DNA of 64,000 bases from Sphagnum compactum (lineage: Eukaryota > Bryophyta > Sphagnopsida > Sphagnales), in assembly GCA_965153455.1 (NCBI GenBank), contig OZ234497.1, positions 15,741,872 to 15,805,871 of the forward strand. Reading direction: 5' to 3'. A program made the position numbers and the translations under genes. This document shows positions 11,349 to 23,600 of the stretch, one piece after another (the first letter of the stretch is position 1; each line of letters begins with the position of its first letter). The notes beneath the pieces are model-generated. The model saw nothing but the letters and a program-made list of their open reading frames with translations. It was not told where the DNA came from and made no database searches.

Positions 11349-14300
11349 TCTCTTGCAAGAGCTTCTTCGGAAAAAGACGTGCTCAAAACAGTAATGTCTT
11401 TAGCTCGTGATCCCTCCATTTCCAATGCTGCTACTACTGCAAGGCATGCTCAAGGATCCCGCACTTCCAGTTATGAGGGCAATCCTGACAGGATTGCTTC
11501 TTCCTATGCTGTTGCTTGCTTGGGCTCACCTACAACCCATGCAAAGACAACAGCGCCCATGTTCTTAAATGTGCAGACAAGCAGAGTTTCGAATGTGGTG
11601 GTGAATCTCAAAGAGGAAAAGAGGACTGTAGAGGACGTCGATGACAAGGTGATAGAGCCTGCCTGTCTGTTACCAGTAACAAGCAGTTTCCTGGAGCCTG
11701 GAGTGCTGCAATCTGGTGGCAGCAGGACACTGCTGCAGTTGGTGCCGAAAGATGCTGGAGATGGCATCTCCACTCTGACCAACCTGCATTGTTTTGAATC
11801 CCCACTAGGGTCTGGAAATGTGTGTGATTCTCTCCCCAATGCCCAATGACATGAATGCTTTCCTTCTTCATTTTCTAGATCTTGTGGTCTGCATCGCTGC
11901 ATCTAATGTTGCCATGGTCTAGTTGGAAAAAATGGTCGAAATGCATAAGAAGTTTCTGGATGCTGAAATCAATGTCATGGTTATGGATATACAGCCCTAA
12001 GCTGCTACTTGGGATCAGTGGCTTGGTTGTCTTTAAAGAAGGAAAGCTGAATTTTTTGGATTTGGTGAGAAAGGGAGAAAGCAGATTCTGTACAGAAGGA
12101 ACACATGTTAAAGATGTGTTTTCCAATTGTGGACCCTAACCAGGTTGGTGCATCCAACATCGATAGGCCAAGGGAGCTCTCTTCTTTCCAAAGCTTTTCA
12201 AGCAACCCAATATGGCCCTCCATAGAGAAGGTTCGTTTTAACAAGATGGCTTGGAAAAGTTGCACATGTGAATCCAGATTTTGGTCATGTGTCAGACAAG
12301 CTCCTGCATGTTGATTGTAGTGTAACTTTTGATGGTGATTTAATTAGCATCTTTTGATTGTGAATTTTCAAGTCTCACTCCAAATCCTGTAATCACTGTG
12401 ATTGGTTTGTCAGCTGTCCTTTTTTTGACTTGTACAAGTGTACCTTTCTGCTGAAAGCTTGGTTTGTCTTATTGATCTGCTATTTGTTTTAGGGTGGTGG
12501 ATGTATTTGATAAGAGTTGCCTCACCCATACATAAGACAGTGATCTTTTAAAGGTGGGAGTCTCTTATCTCCAGAGAAGCCATCCTCCACCAAACATGAG
12601 GCATGGCAATGGTGAAATCCTCCCAGTTTTCAGAGTGTTTGTCCTGAATCAATTTTATGAACCATATGAGTTGCTGTATCTGATGCTTGGAATGTTTGAT
12701 GCAGACTTGTGGGCAAAAGCGGCCTTTGCACTCTCTTAAAGAGAGTTTGAGCAAGCAGCTGTGTTCTAAGAGTTTGGATCTCAATGTACCTGCTGGGGAG
12801 AACAATGCAGGGAGTGAGGGGTGCACTCCTTATGTAGTTCAGTCTCCAGAGAGTCCCAGGGGTGCCAATTACACCACGGGTATCTTCCGGTAAAGTATTC
12901 AGCTCACATGCGTATTTATTTGTTTTCCATAGGTTAGTGTTGGCCAGGGAATCGTCGGTGTGTGCAGTGTCACTGTTTTAAGACATTCGTGATGATTTGG
13001 TTGGAGTTGCATATTAGTTGGAAAGTAAAACAAACAGTGCTACAGTTGCTCTGCACTGATAGCAGTTAGTGTGATGCGTCCAAGATTTGTGTGGAACTGG
13101 TAGAACTACAGTGGAAGGCTATGTTCAGGAGAGTGCTGACACACTGAAGTTTCTTCACTATGCAGAAGTGCCTTGGGTAATTCCTTGCCTCTTTTGAAGT
13201 TGAAGGCTTGTTCAGCTTTGTCAACCTGGCAAGAGACTGACCTTCCTATTTTTAGAGCAGTCCGATCAGAAGTAGGCTTGGTCAAAGACAGTCACTCAAG
13301 TGCCTGTCATTCTAGTGCGCTGACCCTCAACAGAAGAAGGTGCTTGTCAAGAAGTGAAGTCCCAGCACTCATGGGGGTTGATTTGCAATTGTCGGGTGAT
13401 TTTCTCACACTTGGACTTCCCAACTGTACATATCCTGTCAAGTCAGAGCACAAACTTGAAGTGAATGGTCGGGATGTGCAAGATATGGATGAGTTCAGCA
13501 CAGTGAAGCGGATTGCTATCTTCTCTGAAGGAGATGAAGAAAATCTTCAGCTCCAAATGTGCAACACCCATCAGGTAAAGTGTGTATGCTCATCATTTGT
13601 GTTTCTTTAGAGAACCGAGTAGGCAGCTAGAATGTTGTGAAGTCTGAGGTCATCTATGCAGTGTTCACCTTGTGGTAGCAAGATTGGCACATCTAAACAT
13701 CAGTTGGAATTCTTTTCAACAAGTCAGACAGGGCATATCTACCATAAATAAAGGTTCCGATTTAGACAGAAGCGTTTGGTTGGCAGATAAGAGGACCAGA
13801 GCTTGTCTCCTTCTCTGAAATCCTCTACCTGGATGGAAAGCCCATGATGGAGGAGCTGGAAAAGGTGCTCCTTCCTGGCATGTTTGTGGTTGGGCTCCAA
13901 GTTAGGGTATGGGCAAGTCCTTGCTTGCTCTCTGCCTTTTTAAGTGCAAGTTAAAAGTTGTTTGGTAATCAACCAGGTATACAGGTGATCAGCAGTGTTC
14001 AATCATTATTTTTTGTTTGTTTTTTGATATTAATCTTCTGAGATTTAGTGCACAGAGGGAACTTGTAAGAGTTTTGTATTTGTAGGATGCAACTCAATTT
14101 TAGAGTAATCCACCTACTTATAAACAATAAATATTCTGGACAAAGAAGAAGAGGTGTCTGAATGAGCATCCAGGCAACATGGTTGGTGAATCTGATGTTA
14201 GATTTTCTTCCTTCTATCAACCATTGACCATTATCATTGCTCAAGGCTTGTGTATTTGGTTGGGTTCCTACATGCTTGGGCTTTCTATTTAGGATATTAT

Positions 14301-14880
14301 CTGGAACATCGAGCCTGGGCATTCAAATCAATGTGCTTGAAATTTCTGATGGAGCTTGCTATATGCCAGTCTTGCTGTTGCTCTTTACTTGGTCTATCCT
14401 TCCTGCAGATGTGCTAACCTGTATTCATTTAGTAGTTTCCCTCCTGCAGCCCTCTTGTTGTTGGCTACATTGAAAGTTGGGATGGGGTGCAATGCCAATA
14501 AGTTATGATTTTTTTCTCGATAAACGAGTATTATTGTCAACTGCTTATCCTTTGTTCCTTGGAGACACAGGACAGTTGTGAATGGTTATTTCTCTTGATG
14601 ACTCAGACAGGAAGTCAATTCTTAACCCCTTTTGGCATGGTGTTTTGGCTGACCATTTCAGGGCTCGATATATACCAAGGGTGATGAACTCCTCACCCTC
14701 TCTTATGAAGGCAACTTGTCTTTCAGTGGAATGGAGTGGGAAATGCCTGCAGAATCACGACTGAGTCGCAGGTTTCCCTCTGTCTCTTCCAGCAATGGTG
14801 CTGATTATTTTACTCATAAACCATCTGGAACTGCTAAGCAAGAAGAGTCAGTGGATTTAAGACTGAAGCTGGCTATATAA
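10809..14880 (+). CDS. SPOROCYTELESS/NOZZLE-SPEAR-like EAR-motif transcriptional repressor
   Basis: Proposed exons: 10809-11819, 12144-12230, 12705-12889, 13166-13574, 13787-13906, 14662-14880, about 676 aa. Near residues 63-83, a basic stretch leads into QRGLGVAQLEKLRL, the hallmark N-terminal motif of SPL/NZZ, TIE and SPEAR proteins. Later come NPIWPSIEK and QKRPLHSL, the internal SDFLTLG-type block (DFLTLGLPN), and a C-terminal VDLRLKLAI that fits the EAR pattern LxLxL. Known family members are nuclear adaptors that recruit TOPLESS corepressors through the EAR and bind factors such as TCPs. LDLNV and DLQLSG are further EAR-like sites. Exon 1 also encodes a run of ten His. All joins keep frame; the end of exon 1 is the least certain (a GTGATA donor after 11647 is an alternative). 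It is longer than typical SPEARs. Confidence 0.72.
11319..11348 (+). repeat. CAT trinucleotide run encoding about ten histidines
   Basis: A run of CAT codons inside exon 1 of the SPEAR-like gene gives a pure His tract. A shorter CATCATCATCATCA run lies about 100 bp upstream. Such in-frame runs are common in disordered regions of plant regulatory proteins and vary in length between individuals. Confidence 0.85.
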
Positions 14881-17734
14881 ATCCAATCAAAATTGGGCTG
14901 CCCATGAGGTATCTGAAAGACCTTCCGCATGAGGGGGGGGCTGTGGTGTTTAAAAGAAAGGTGAGCTTCATACACAAGGTGGGCCCAAATGCTTTGTGTT
15001 GGTTGGTAAGTACTTGGTATCGCAGGTGTACATATTTTTCTAGCAGGCATCTTGGAAGACCTCTATGCAGTGATGTCAATTTTAGTGCATGTACAGAAGT
15101 GTGCAGAAATATGCAAAGTTTGAGATTCATTATTGTAACATAGAGTGTTATGCATATCAGTATTTCTGTGAGCATTGTGATAGAACAGTGTATGTTTTCT
15201 TCAGAATACATTGTCTCCTTCTAAATGGGGATTTGTGGAAATTGGTCCAAAAGATGTCATTGTTAATCTTTGTACTGTTTTGATTGAGAAATTGCGCATA
15301 TTTGGCTTTCTGCTCATTTGTCTAGTACTGTGATTGATTGACAAGTTTCTCTCTGAAGGAGGAAACATAACTGGTTCTCCCTTTTTCTCAAGGGAGGCCT
15401 AACCTTCTTTATCATTATGTTTTTAATACTTTAGCACCGACACTGTATGGGGATGGTTGTGAATTCCAAATGAAGGGGAAGAAAAGCAGGTTTGTTCCTG
15501 ACTCCCATTATAACAGAAGACGAGTCTCTGTTTCTTTAGAGAATGGGTTCTGGATCAAAATTCAAAATTAATTTTCAATATTTCACACTTCCTTAATTTT
15601 TAGCAATTATAACATGCTCAAATATTGTGGAAAGAAAAACAAGAAGTGTTGGAAGCTGAGGAGTTTGGAAAATTAACTTTCCGGCAACAATTTAGGCTAG
15701 TGAACATGTTGGGTTTGATCTTGTGGGAGCAATTATATGCAATGTGACTATGAATATGGCCCCACAATAGACACAAAAAAGGTTGTTCTATGTTTGAAAA
15801 CATACCACATTGACTGGATGTAGACAAAGCTCATTTGATATGAAGTTGGATTCTAGTTTTCACCTGAACTTCATAGATCACAATTCGGAAGTGAGGCTGT
15901 TTGAAGATCTCACCATTTTGTGCTAAGGTTCAAGGATGTCTAGATAATACCATATGTTGTAAACCATTTCATGAGCGGGCTAGGTTTTTCATTCAAAGAT
16001 TGGAGAAAGATTTCCATGAAGGAAAAATGGGGTTTAGAAGGTAGAATTGTGTAGTTTTGAATCCAAGTTCATGTGTCAGGTCTTGATTAGTGATGAAGCA
16101 GAGTGTCTGGTGTAAGCTTTGTTTTGTGTGAAATTTTGCCGATTTTGAAGGGTTTAGGGTTTAGCAAAGCAATAGAGGAAACGAAAACAATGTTGGGTGA
16201 AATGGGCAAGACCCCATTTGAACCTTTACTTGAAGAACAAGACAATGATGAGAGTTCAAAAATGCCATGGAAAGGCAAGTAAGTGCTTTGAATGTGACTC
16301 TACTAAATTTCGTTAACAAGGAGGTAGAGGTGAGGTTCGGACCTACTACTAACCTACTACTCTAGGCTCGTCAATGCCTATGAGTTGTTCTTTGTGCAAA
16401 AGAATTGAGGACAATGCCATGAATTGGTTCTAAAAATGGAGAAGCTCGAGGTTGAATGTGCCTAATGTGACAATTTGCAGAAGATTGACAAATGTGACAT
16501 GAAGTGCATGTTTGGGACACACTTGGGAGGACAAATATGCTATTGGGAAGCCAAAAGAAGAGAACTTAGGGCCCAACTAATTTTGCAAATTTCCTAAGGT
16601 GATGGTTGATGATGAAGCTACAATGTTGGAGCTAACTAAATCCAATATGTGGTAAGGAGTGTTATGGTAAGGAGTCTGATGTTTTTGGAGAAAGAAGAGT
16701 TCTAAAAAAACAAGGGCTAAGGGAGGAAACCCTAGTAGGTAGTATACCTTGGCAGCTTCAGCACAATATATTTCTTTTTAGAAATGCTGAGAATTTCAAA
16801 TGTTGTTTTTTCTCAAAGGAAAAAAAATAATTGTGAAGGAAAATAAAGAATTTTTTGAAATACTTGAGGATATTGTAGTTTTCACAATGGTGGTTTGTAT
16901 CTTCAAAATTAATTAATTATTTGGCAAAAATGTGCTGAAGCTGCTCTGCCCCTACACTGCTGATGATGTTGAGGAAGATAAACTAAAAGAAATTAAACTT
17001 AAAACCCCCCCAGAAATAATTTTAAAATTTTAATGTTAAAACAAAAAAGAAGAAAACAAAAAATAACACGCAGTTGCCCCTCTCCCTTGCCTGGTCCAAG
17101 GATGTTTTTTGGTATTTTCAGTGGTCTTGCTCATCCATAGACTGCTCTATTTTCATCCATGTCCATTTCCCCACCCAACACCACTCTGTGCAGACCTCGA
17201 ACTGTTTGATTTCCTCGTCCAATACGTCACATTGTAGTCCACAGGCGTCATTTTGTCGTCCAAAAATTCACTTTTTCGTCCAAATGCGTCATTTTTGTCG
17301 TCCGTCGGCCTCCCTTCTTTGTTGATAACAGAGAGAAAGGAGATTCCCCCATCTCCGCTCTCTTTCCTTCTCTCTCAAACTAGCTGAAAAAACTCCAGAG
17401 ATTCTGCGCTCCCGAACGGATCCGCGAGTTTTTGGCCTGAAATTCGCGACTTTGGCGGAATTCATTCGCTTCCGGGAGCCAATTTTGTTTCGCAATCAAG
17501 AGTTTTCTCGGTGAATTTGGTGAACAATTTCTCATTTCCGGAGTTGATTTTGGTTTCGTGTGTGCTAGCTCGCTCATGGAGGGTGGTGGTTTGCGGAGGG
17601 TGCTAACGCTCCGCTGGCGTTTTCGGAGTTCCGAGCTGAAGAAGCAAGCACAATAAGATTGTGTGGAATTTTGGACCTAGAAGTTGCCTCTTGTGGGACC
17701 TTTTTCTGTCTCGGAGTTCTGTTGGTGGTGCTGA
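14881..17734. other. Spacer between the SPEAR-like and lumen-protein genes
   Basis: The first few hundred bases are probably the 3' UTR of the upstream gene. No exon series or family match is visible through to 17.0 kb. From about 17080 the sequence becomes pyrimidine-rich and less AT-rich, with repeated TTTTCGTCCAAA-type phrases near 17250-17310. This probably marks the promoter and leader of the gene starting at 17735. Confidence 0.5.
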
Positions 17735-19552
17735 ATGGAGAGTGTCTTTTCACATCAACAGCAGCAGCAGCAGCAACAACTTCTTAGACATGTACCCAAA
17801 CCCGTGTCCAAGTTTTTGAGCAGCTTGAGACTGGCGAGGCCTAGAGGGAATGATGTTGTGCTGCAGCAGCAGCAACGTCGAGATGGGCGGCATCGGGGGA
17901 GCGTGGGGAAAGATTTCACTCTTGTTTGCGAGAGAGAAAGAAGTCAAGGAGGGCAAGGGAGGATGGGTGAAGGGGAGGAGAATGAGTGGGAAGGCAATAC
18001 TAGACTAGTGACGCGCAATTGGCAGTGCATGAGAAGGAGCATGCTTATCAGCATTGGGACGTGGCCTTTGCTCCTCATCACTACTGCTTCTGCGGTACGA
18101 AGCCCTGAACCCTAACCCTAAACCCTAAACCTCTACAGCAATTTCCATCTCCTTTCTTGTTCTTGTTTCTTTTCATATAATAGCTACTTGGCTAAACCAA
18201 AACGGACCCAAATCTGCTTCATTCTTTCATTTTTCTCTTTCACACCTAAGTAGATTGGAGTTGTGTTTTGTGATGCAAATTTGTGGTGTAGGGCAGACAG
18301 GCAGCAGCAGCAAGAAGTGCAAGTGACATAGATGAGGATCCGATTGAGATGGCAGTTGTTGCAGCTCTTGATGCTCAAGAAATGTTGCCTGCTCTTTCCA
18401 CGCTTATTGTGCAAGCCAAGTCTACACCTGGACTGACAGATGAATGTCAAACCCCCCTCAGGTTGGTTGTCAGCTCTGGCTTATATGCCGTGGTGTGGAA
18501 CAAGAAGAAGAAGGGCTTGGGAATTTACAAAGGATGAGAGAGGACCATTGTCCCAGAGCACAACCTAGATCCACAGTTGAATACTACTACATGTTGAAGA
18601 TTTGGAATTTGCATGTTTTGCAGGAAATGGAACCTCATCTATGAGCGATTGGAAATGGGTGTTTTCAAACTGGCAGAAGAGCTTGATGTTGATACAGATA
18701 TTGTGGAACAGGTGAATTTCTATATCCTTTTCCTGAATAGGTAATTCTTTTCTCCATAGAACTGCTTGTGAACATATGCTCCATCAAATGTTTTATGTTG
18801 ATTTTTGAATTTGCATGATTTATGGCACAGCTCAAAGCACAAATAATATACTGTTGTTTTTTCTCAAATTTGTGGTTGAAATATCTGTCTATTTCAATTT
18901 ATAGGTTTGCTCCATGTTTTTGCTGTGCTGTAGGACCTGCACACACACACACACACACATGCATCACTTGTTTGTACCAGAAGAAATTACTTACATTGAA
19001 TACCTCTCTGGCATGGTGGATTAGCTGCTGGAGGGACTACTATATGTTGAGGAGGATTTGTGTAACCACAGCTCAATTTATGCAAGAAAGGGGCAGAGCC
19101 TGGGAACTCGAAGAAATGATCTCAAGCGCTCTTTGCAGTCACTAAAGTTGGCACGAAACCAATTGGAGCTTCTTCTCCAGAAGGTCTCTCTCTCTCTCTC
19201 TCTCTCCTCATCATCGCTACTTCTAACTCTGCTTCTTTTTCTTTCCTAAAAGGTTTCTGAAGTTAAAAGTTGTGTTGTGGAATTCCTCAATTATGCACTT
19301 TTGAGGTGGGTTGAGGAAATTTTATGGTCTCCAGAGTGAAAGTTATGAGTTGAGAAATTTCAATAATTTGTAGATCTTCTGCATTCTTTTCCAGTGACAA
19401 TCTCACTGCCAAGAAAATATTAGGGTCTACAAAGTTTAGGTCAGGAACAGAGGACCATACTAGGGTTTCTCAAATCCTGCATTTCTTTGCAGGTGCCTAT
19501 TCAGCTTTTGGAGGTAGCACAGTTGGCACGAGGTGTTAGGCCGATGGCATGA
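17735..19552 (+). CDS. Predicted thylakoid-lumen protein with Tat-type signal, family unknown
   Basis: Exons 17735-18094, 18292-18461, 18624-18711, 19025-19183, 19493-19552 join in frame to 278 aa. The first 95 residues are Gln-, Ser- and Arg-rich, like a plastid transit peptide, with a CAG-encoded Gln run at residues 8-15. Arg100-Arg101 precede SMLISIGTWPLLLITT and end in Ala-Ser-Ala, the pattern of a twin-arginine lumen signal with cleavage after Ala120. The mature part, about 158 aa, looks helical and charged (KWNLIYERLEMGVFKLAEEL; SLQSLKLARNQLELLLQK), resembling the helix-bundle style of PsbQ-like lumen proteins, but no family was recognised. Intron 1 lies exactly at the predicted cleavage site. 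Gene structure is firm; function is not. Confidence 0.65.
18108..18133 (+). repeat. Telomere-motif stretch in intron 1
   Basis: About 3.5 tandem units of the plant telomere-type motif CCCTAAA or CCCTAAC lie just inside intron 1 of the lumen-protein gene. Short telo-boxes are common near the 5' ends of plant genes for ribosomal and plastid proteins, where they act as promoter elements. A relic of telomeric repair is the other explanation. It is too short to indicate a chromosome end. Confidence 0.6.
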
Positions 19553-21072
19553 AATCAGGTGACTATGTGGGGATCTTCTTGCAAGCAATATGTTCAAAAT
19601 GGAAACCTGTACATGTACCATATCATTGTTCCTTGAAGCAGCATTGTGGCCATAAATCTTCTGTACTCAAGATTTTACTCCTTGGTTTGCACATAGTCTA
19701 TGTGTGACATTAGTTTATAACCTGCACTACAATATAGTTTGAGTTTTAGAGTCACCATATATGCATGTGATACACCAAACGAACACTTCAATTTGATATG
19801 TAAATGGGATAGGAGACCAGTTCAATTTGACAACAGAACTCTGATTGACGGTGGGATGCTAGAAAGTTCCTCGTCGATTGTTTGCAAAAATAACAAGTGC
19901 ACCCACCTAGATTCAAAAATGAGTTTGCGATTCATGGGAGCACCCAACTCTTGGGTTGCAGTGCCTGAGACTCAGTGTTAGGTGCAATGTCAAGTTCTTT
20001 GGAACCTCTGTTTCATAGGTAGATTGTGCTTGTAATTCTTCATGTCAAGGTAGAGGAAGAGTTCTCTTCCTGCCATTGCAAAAACTTTTGCTTGTATTGC
20101 CTAGTGCAGTTGTGGGTTAATTGTCAGGTGAAATATATTTTATTTCTGGGTCACATTTGGTGGCCCTTGTGTTGTTAGCCTTTTGTGAATGAAATACCTC
20201 AAAGGTCAAGGATTTCTTGCCATCTCTTGCTAGCCAATGATCATCTGGGCAGATTTGTTGGACTTTCCACTATATGTAAATCTTTTAGGGGGTTTCTTTT
20301 AGTGTGTTTCTAATAGGTAGAGGGTGTCCTTTATGAGATCTACAAAATGTTCATGCCCTCTTCATGATATAGTTGTGATCTGACGTGGCAATGAATGTTT
20401 TAAGATTTGGTAGCAAGTACAATTTGTTCAGTTTAGCACACCTCAACATTGTGTAGATGTGGAAGTCCCTTTGGAACAAATGAAGGTGAGCTTTCCATAA
20501 TGAACTTCAAAGTAGGGCTGAATTTTCAAGTCATTTGCTTTGATGCATTTGATGTCATTGCAATTTAAGCCAAGTGAAGTTGGGTGAGATTAAAAGAAAA
20601 CTACATGTTTTGAAATGGTCGATTATAATTTGGAGTTCTTTTCTTAAACGATTAAGCACAAAATAAAAAATACTTTCCATGACAAGATTATGGATTGGGT
20701 GTGACATAACTTAAAAAATACTACATGACTATTTAGATTAATAATTAAGTCAATTAATCTAAATATTTGCAAAGAATTTCCTCTTTCTATACATAACTTT
20801 GTGCCTCTTCCACAATTCAATGAAGTTCGAGCACATTTCAAATTTGTGAAACGAAAACATTCATCGAGGGTTATAAAAGCATTTAATGCATGGCAGTTCA
20901 AGTTCTTGTGACAAGTTTAGGTCTAACATCAAAAAACTTATTAACACAATATTAAATATTTGTAGCTACTACGAATTCCCTAATCTTTGTTGCAGCTTTG
21001 AAACTTGATTTCAAACTTGGCATGTCATGATTTAATAAGTGGTTTGTGGGGAGGATGAATTTGTTTAATGTA

Positions 21073-21452
21073 AGAGTATCTCCAGCCGTGCTCAGTATGT
21101 GACCCTGCAAAAATATTTTTCACGTCCAAGTTTGGTTATTTTATTGTTTTGCAACCCCACAGATAAACTGAAACAGGGACAGCAAATAGGTGGTGGACTA
21201 CTAATAGCAAACCACATGGACCAATCATTATGATGGCCCAATCAGAAACACTGAGCATCAGTTAGATCATATTCATTACACTCTTTTCTGCAAGTGCACA
21301 GTGCTGCTGCGCCTTTAACCAGCCACCCCAAACTGTGCAATTATGCTGAGCCAAAACCATTTTCCTGAGCTAAACCAGCACATTTAGGATTTTCTTCATC
21401 TAATTTTACTGTTGCAGGATCACATACTCAGCATTGTTGGAGATGCTCGAAG
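21073..21452. mobile_element. MITE-like element, copy 2
   Basis: The left end GAGTATCTCCAGCCGTGCTC and the reverse complement of the right end GAGCATCTCCAACAATGCTG form a terminal inverted repeat of about 38 bp. Both continue through AGTATGTGA into CCTGCAA. The interior matches the element at 246-582. The element is about 380 bp with no coding capacity, so it would need a transposase supplied elsewhere. The two copies have diverged, so the insertions are old. Confidence 0.75.
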
Positions 21453-22679
21453 TTCGCTAGATGTTCATCAAAAACATTTTAAAAACAAGAACATACAAAT
21501 GTAATCAAAACTACACTTGTTACATGTATTAAGGTGCAAATGAGAAAGTTTTGATGATGGGTTGCAATATTTCTTTATGTTGACAAATGTATTGTAGTAT
21601 TCCCATGGGAATTTTGAGGAGATATGGTTTGGAAGCGAAAGTAATTCAATTGTCAAACATCATATGGAATTGAAAATTTCAATCCTAGCTCTATGATATA
21701 TGACTTATAGGTGAAAGTTCAAACCTCATTTTGAATTTTATTGAAAAGGGTGAACCAAAACATCACGGCCAATTTAACAAACTCTCCTTCATTATCCCTA
21801 TTTTGATCACAAATTGAAGGTGCATGATATTAAGAAAGATGGAGAAGAGGGATGAAAAAGATTTGCTAATAACAACTTCAATTTTATCAATATGTGAGTA
21901 GGTCTCCCAAATCATGCATAGAGGGGGTTAATGTTGAGGCCAAGGGAGTGTTGAACACACTTAGGAAAATATTTTCTAGAGATCTGTGAGCCTGGCCTAG
22001 GATCTTTCTTATTAGGGATAGGGAGGCTAACAGGGGGGACTTGAAGAAATTTTGGGTATAGAGGTTTTGTTTCTCTACAATGAAGCTTCAAAATGGCGTT
22101 GTTTATAATGTTCCTGGTTCTTCTCCATGTGCTCTTAATTATTAATTTTATTGCATAAGTTTTGCCAAAAGTTCCTTATGTTTTTTTTCACATTCCCTCA
22201 CATAGTCTTATTTTTAAAAAATCACATATGATTTGCCAAATCCTCCCTAATGTTGTTCACCCATAGTTCTCATGCGCTCTCCATGTTATTCTCAATAACC
22301 TCACTTTTAATCCCAATTCTTTCCTCCATGTCCTACTTTTCTAGTCTATGCTTTCGTCATACTCTCGTATCTTTGAAGGGTGCAAACTTTGGAAACTTTT
22401 TTTGTTTTTTTTTGGTGATGGGCCAATCAACAAGGCCCCTTAGAAAAACTTTGGATGTACATTTAACTAATTAATATTATTGACAATCTGACCTAACTAG
22501 GAGCATATAGTATATTGGGCCGACTCGTATTGATTAGTTGTGGGGACCCCCAAAGTTCAATTCTCTTTTTTTCTTTGCTATAAGCATCAATGATTGGCCC
22601 ATCACAAAGAAATTTTAATCAAGTATTGGACAGTCCCAAAATAGATATTGTAGTCTCCTCCTTTTGGGCGGCTTATATA

Positions 22680-22960
22680 CCTTACCCTAAGGTCCGTTTC
22701 ATCATTAAATAATCCTCAAAATAGCGAAATGAAATTTTGTGAAAACTATGAAGTTTACATGTTGAAAATCATTCTAATTATCATAGACTACACTCTGAAT
22801 AATTTCAGTACTCATATCACAATATTTATAGTAGAAGATGAAAATAATAATAATTCCAAAACTTAAAAAGCGAATTCATTTTTTGAAAATAAATAATTAT
22901 TCGTTTTGACAATGTGGAAACTCAACCTAGGCTATACGGTATATAGTTTACAAAGAGTAG
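22680..22960 (+). repeat. Dispersed repeat family, copy 2
   Basis: Direct-orientation match to 3945-4215 with shared blocks CCCTAAGGTC, TAAATAATCCTCAAAATAG and ACACTCTGAATAATTTCA. The copies differ by scattered substitutions, which suggests an old dispersal. Confidence 0.7.
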
Positions 22961-23374
22961 AACTTTAGGGCAAAGGATATGGGATAAGGTGAGGTGCTAT
23001 GGGGAACCTTTTAGGGAACACATTGGGAACTTGGGAACATGGTGGGATTGCTGTGATCTTGATGGGAATAATAAAAATCCAAATCCCCTTCCCCTCCCCC
23101 CCCCCTCCCCCACCCCTAAAGAAAAAAATTGGGCCTTAGATTCATGCCATCTCACCTCATTGGCCTCCAAGAATTTCTATGCATACCTCCCCTTCTTTAC
23201 CATTTTTGGCCGAGGCTAATGGCAAGAACTATAGAAGTCCTCAAAGAGTCTTGTCCTTAAAGAGCCATTTTAAAGGCTTGCTAAGGACTTCTCGTCTTGT
23301 CCGATAGCAGTTGTGTATTGAAGTGGTTGTGGCAAAGAGGGAAGGGGGCATGGTTTGCTCTTTTCCTAATTTTG

Positions 23375-23600
23375 TCATGTAGCCAAACTGGCGACCATCC
23401 ACAAGCAGATTTAGCCAAATTTGGCTACAGACCACATATGAAAGCAGAATTTTAGAAGAATTCTTTTATGATTTGGCTACTTTCTGGAACCTGTAGTAGA
23501 AATCTAGTGATTTCAATTTAATTCTTGAAACCTGGCCAATTTGGGCCATTTTTTTCACAAAAAATCCTTTTCATGTGTTGAAATCATATTTTTCAGGTCA
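23375..23600 (-). repeat. Palindrome-centred dispersed repeat copy
   Basis: It contains the perfect palindrome TAGCCAAATTTGGCTA. It matches 28175-28415 in order and orientation: GTAGCCAA, a CATCCA phrase, the palindrome region, an ATATGAAAG phrase, TTGGCTAC, TTTCAATTTAATT-like sequence and ATTTTTCAGGTC. The same core lies in the opposite orientation at 4.4, 4.7 and 8.2 kb. No coding sequence. Confidence 0.65.

Noticed and set aside
18108-18133. Telomere-motif units considered as an interstitial telomere or chromosome end
   Set aside because: Only about 3.5 units inside a gene's intron; more likely a telo-box.
19739-19981. 80-residue Cys-containing ORF downstream of the lumen-protein gene
   Set aside because: The composition is plausible, but no family, splice partner or promoter could be seen; it may lie in the 3' flank.
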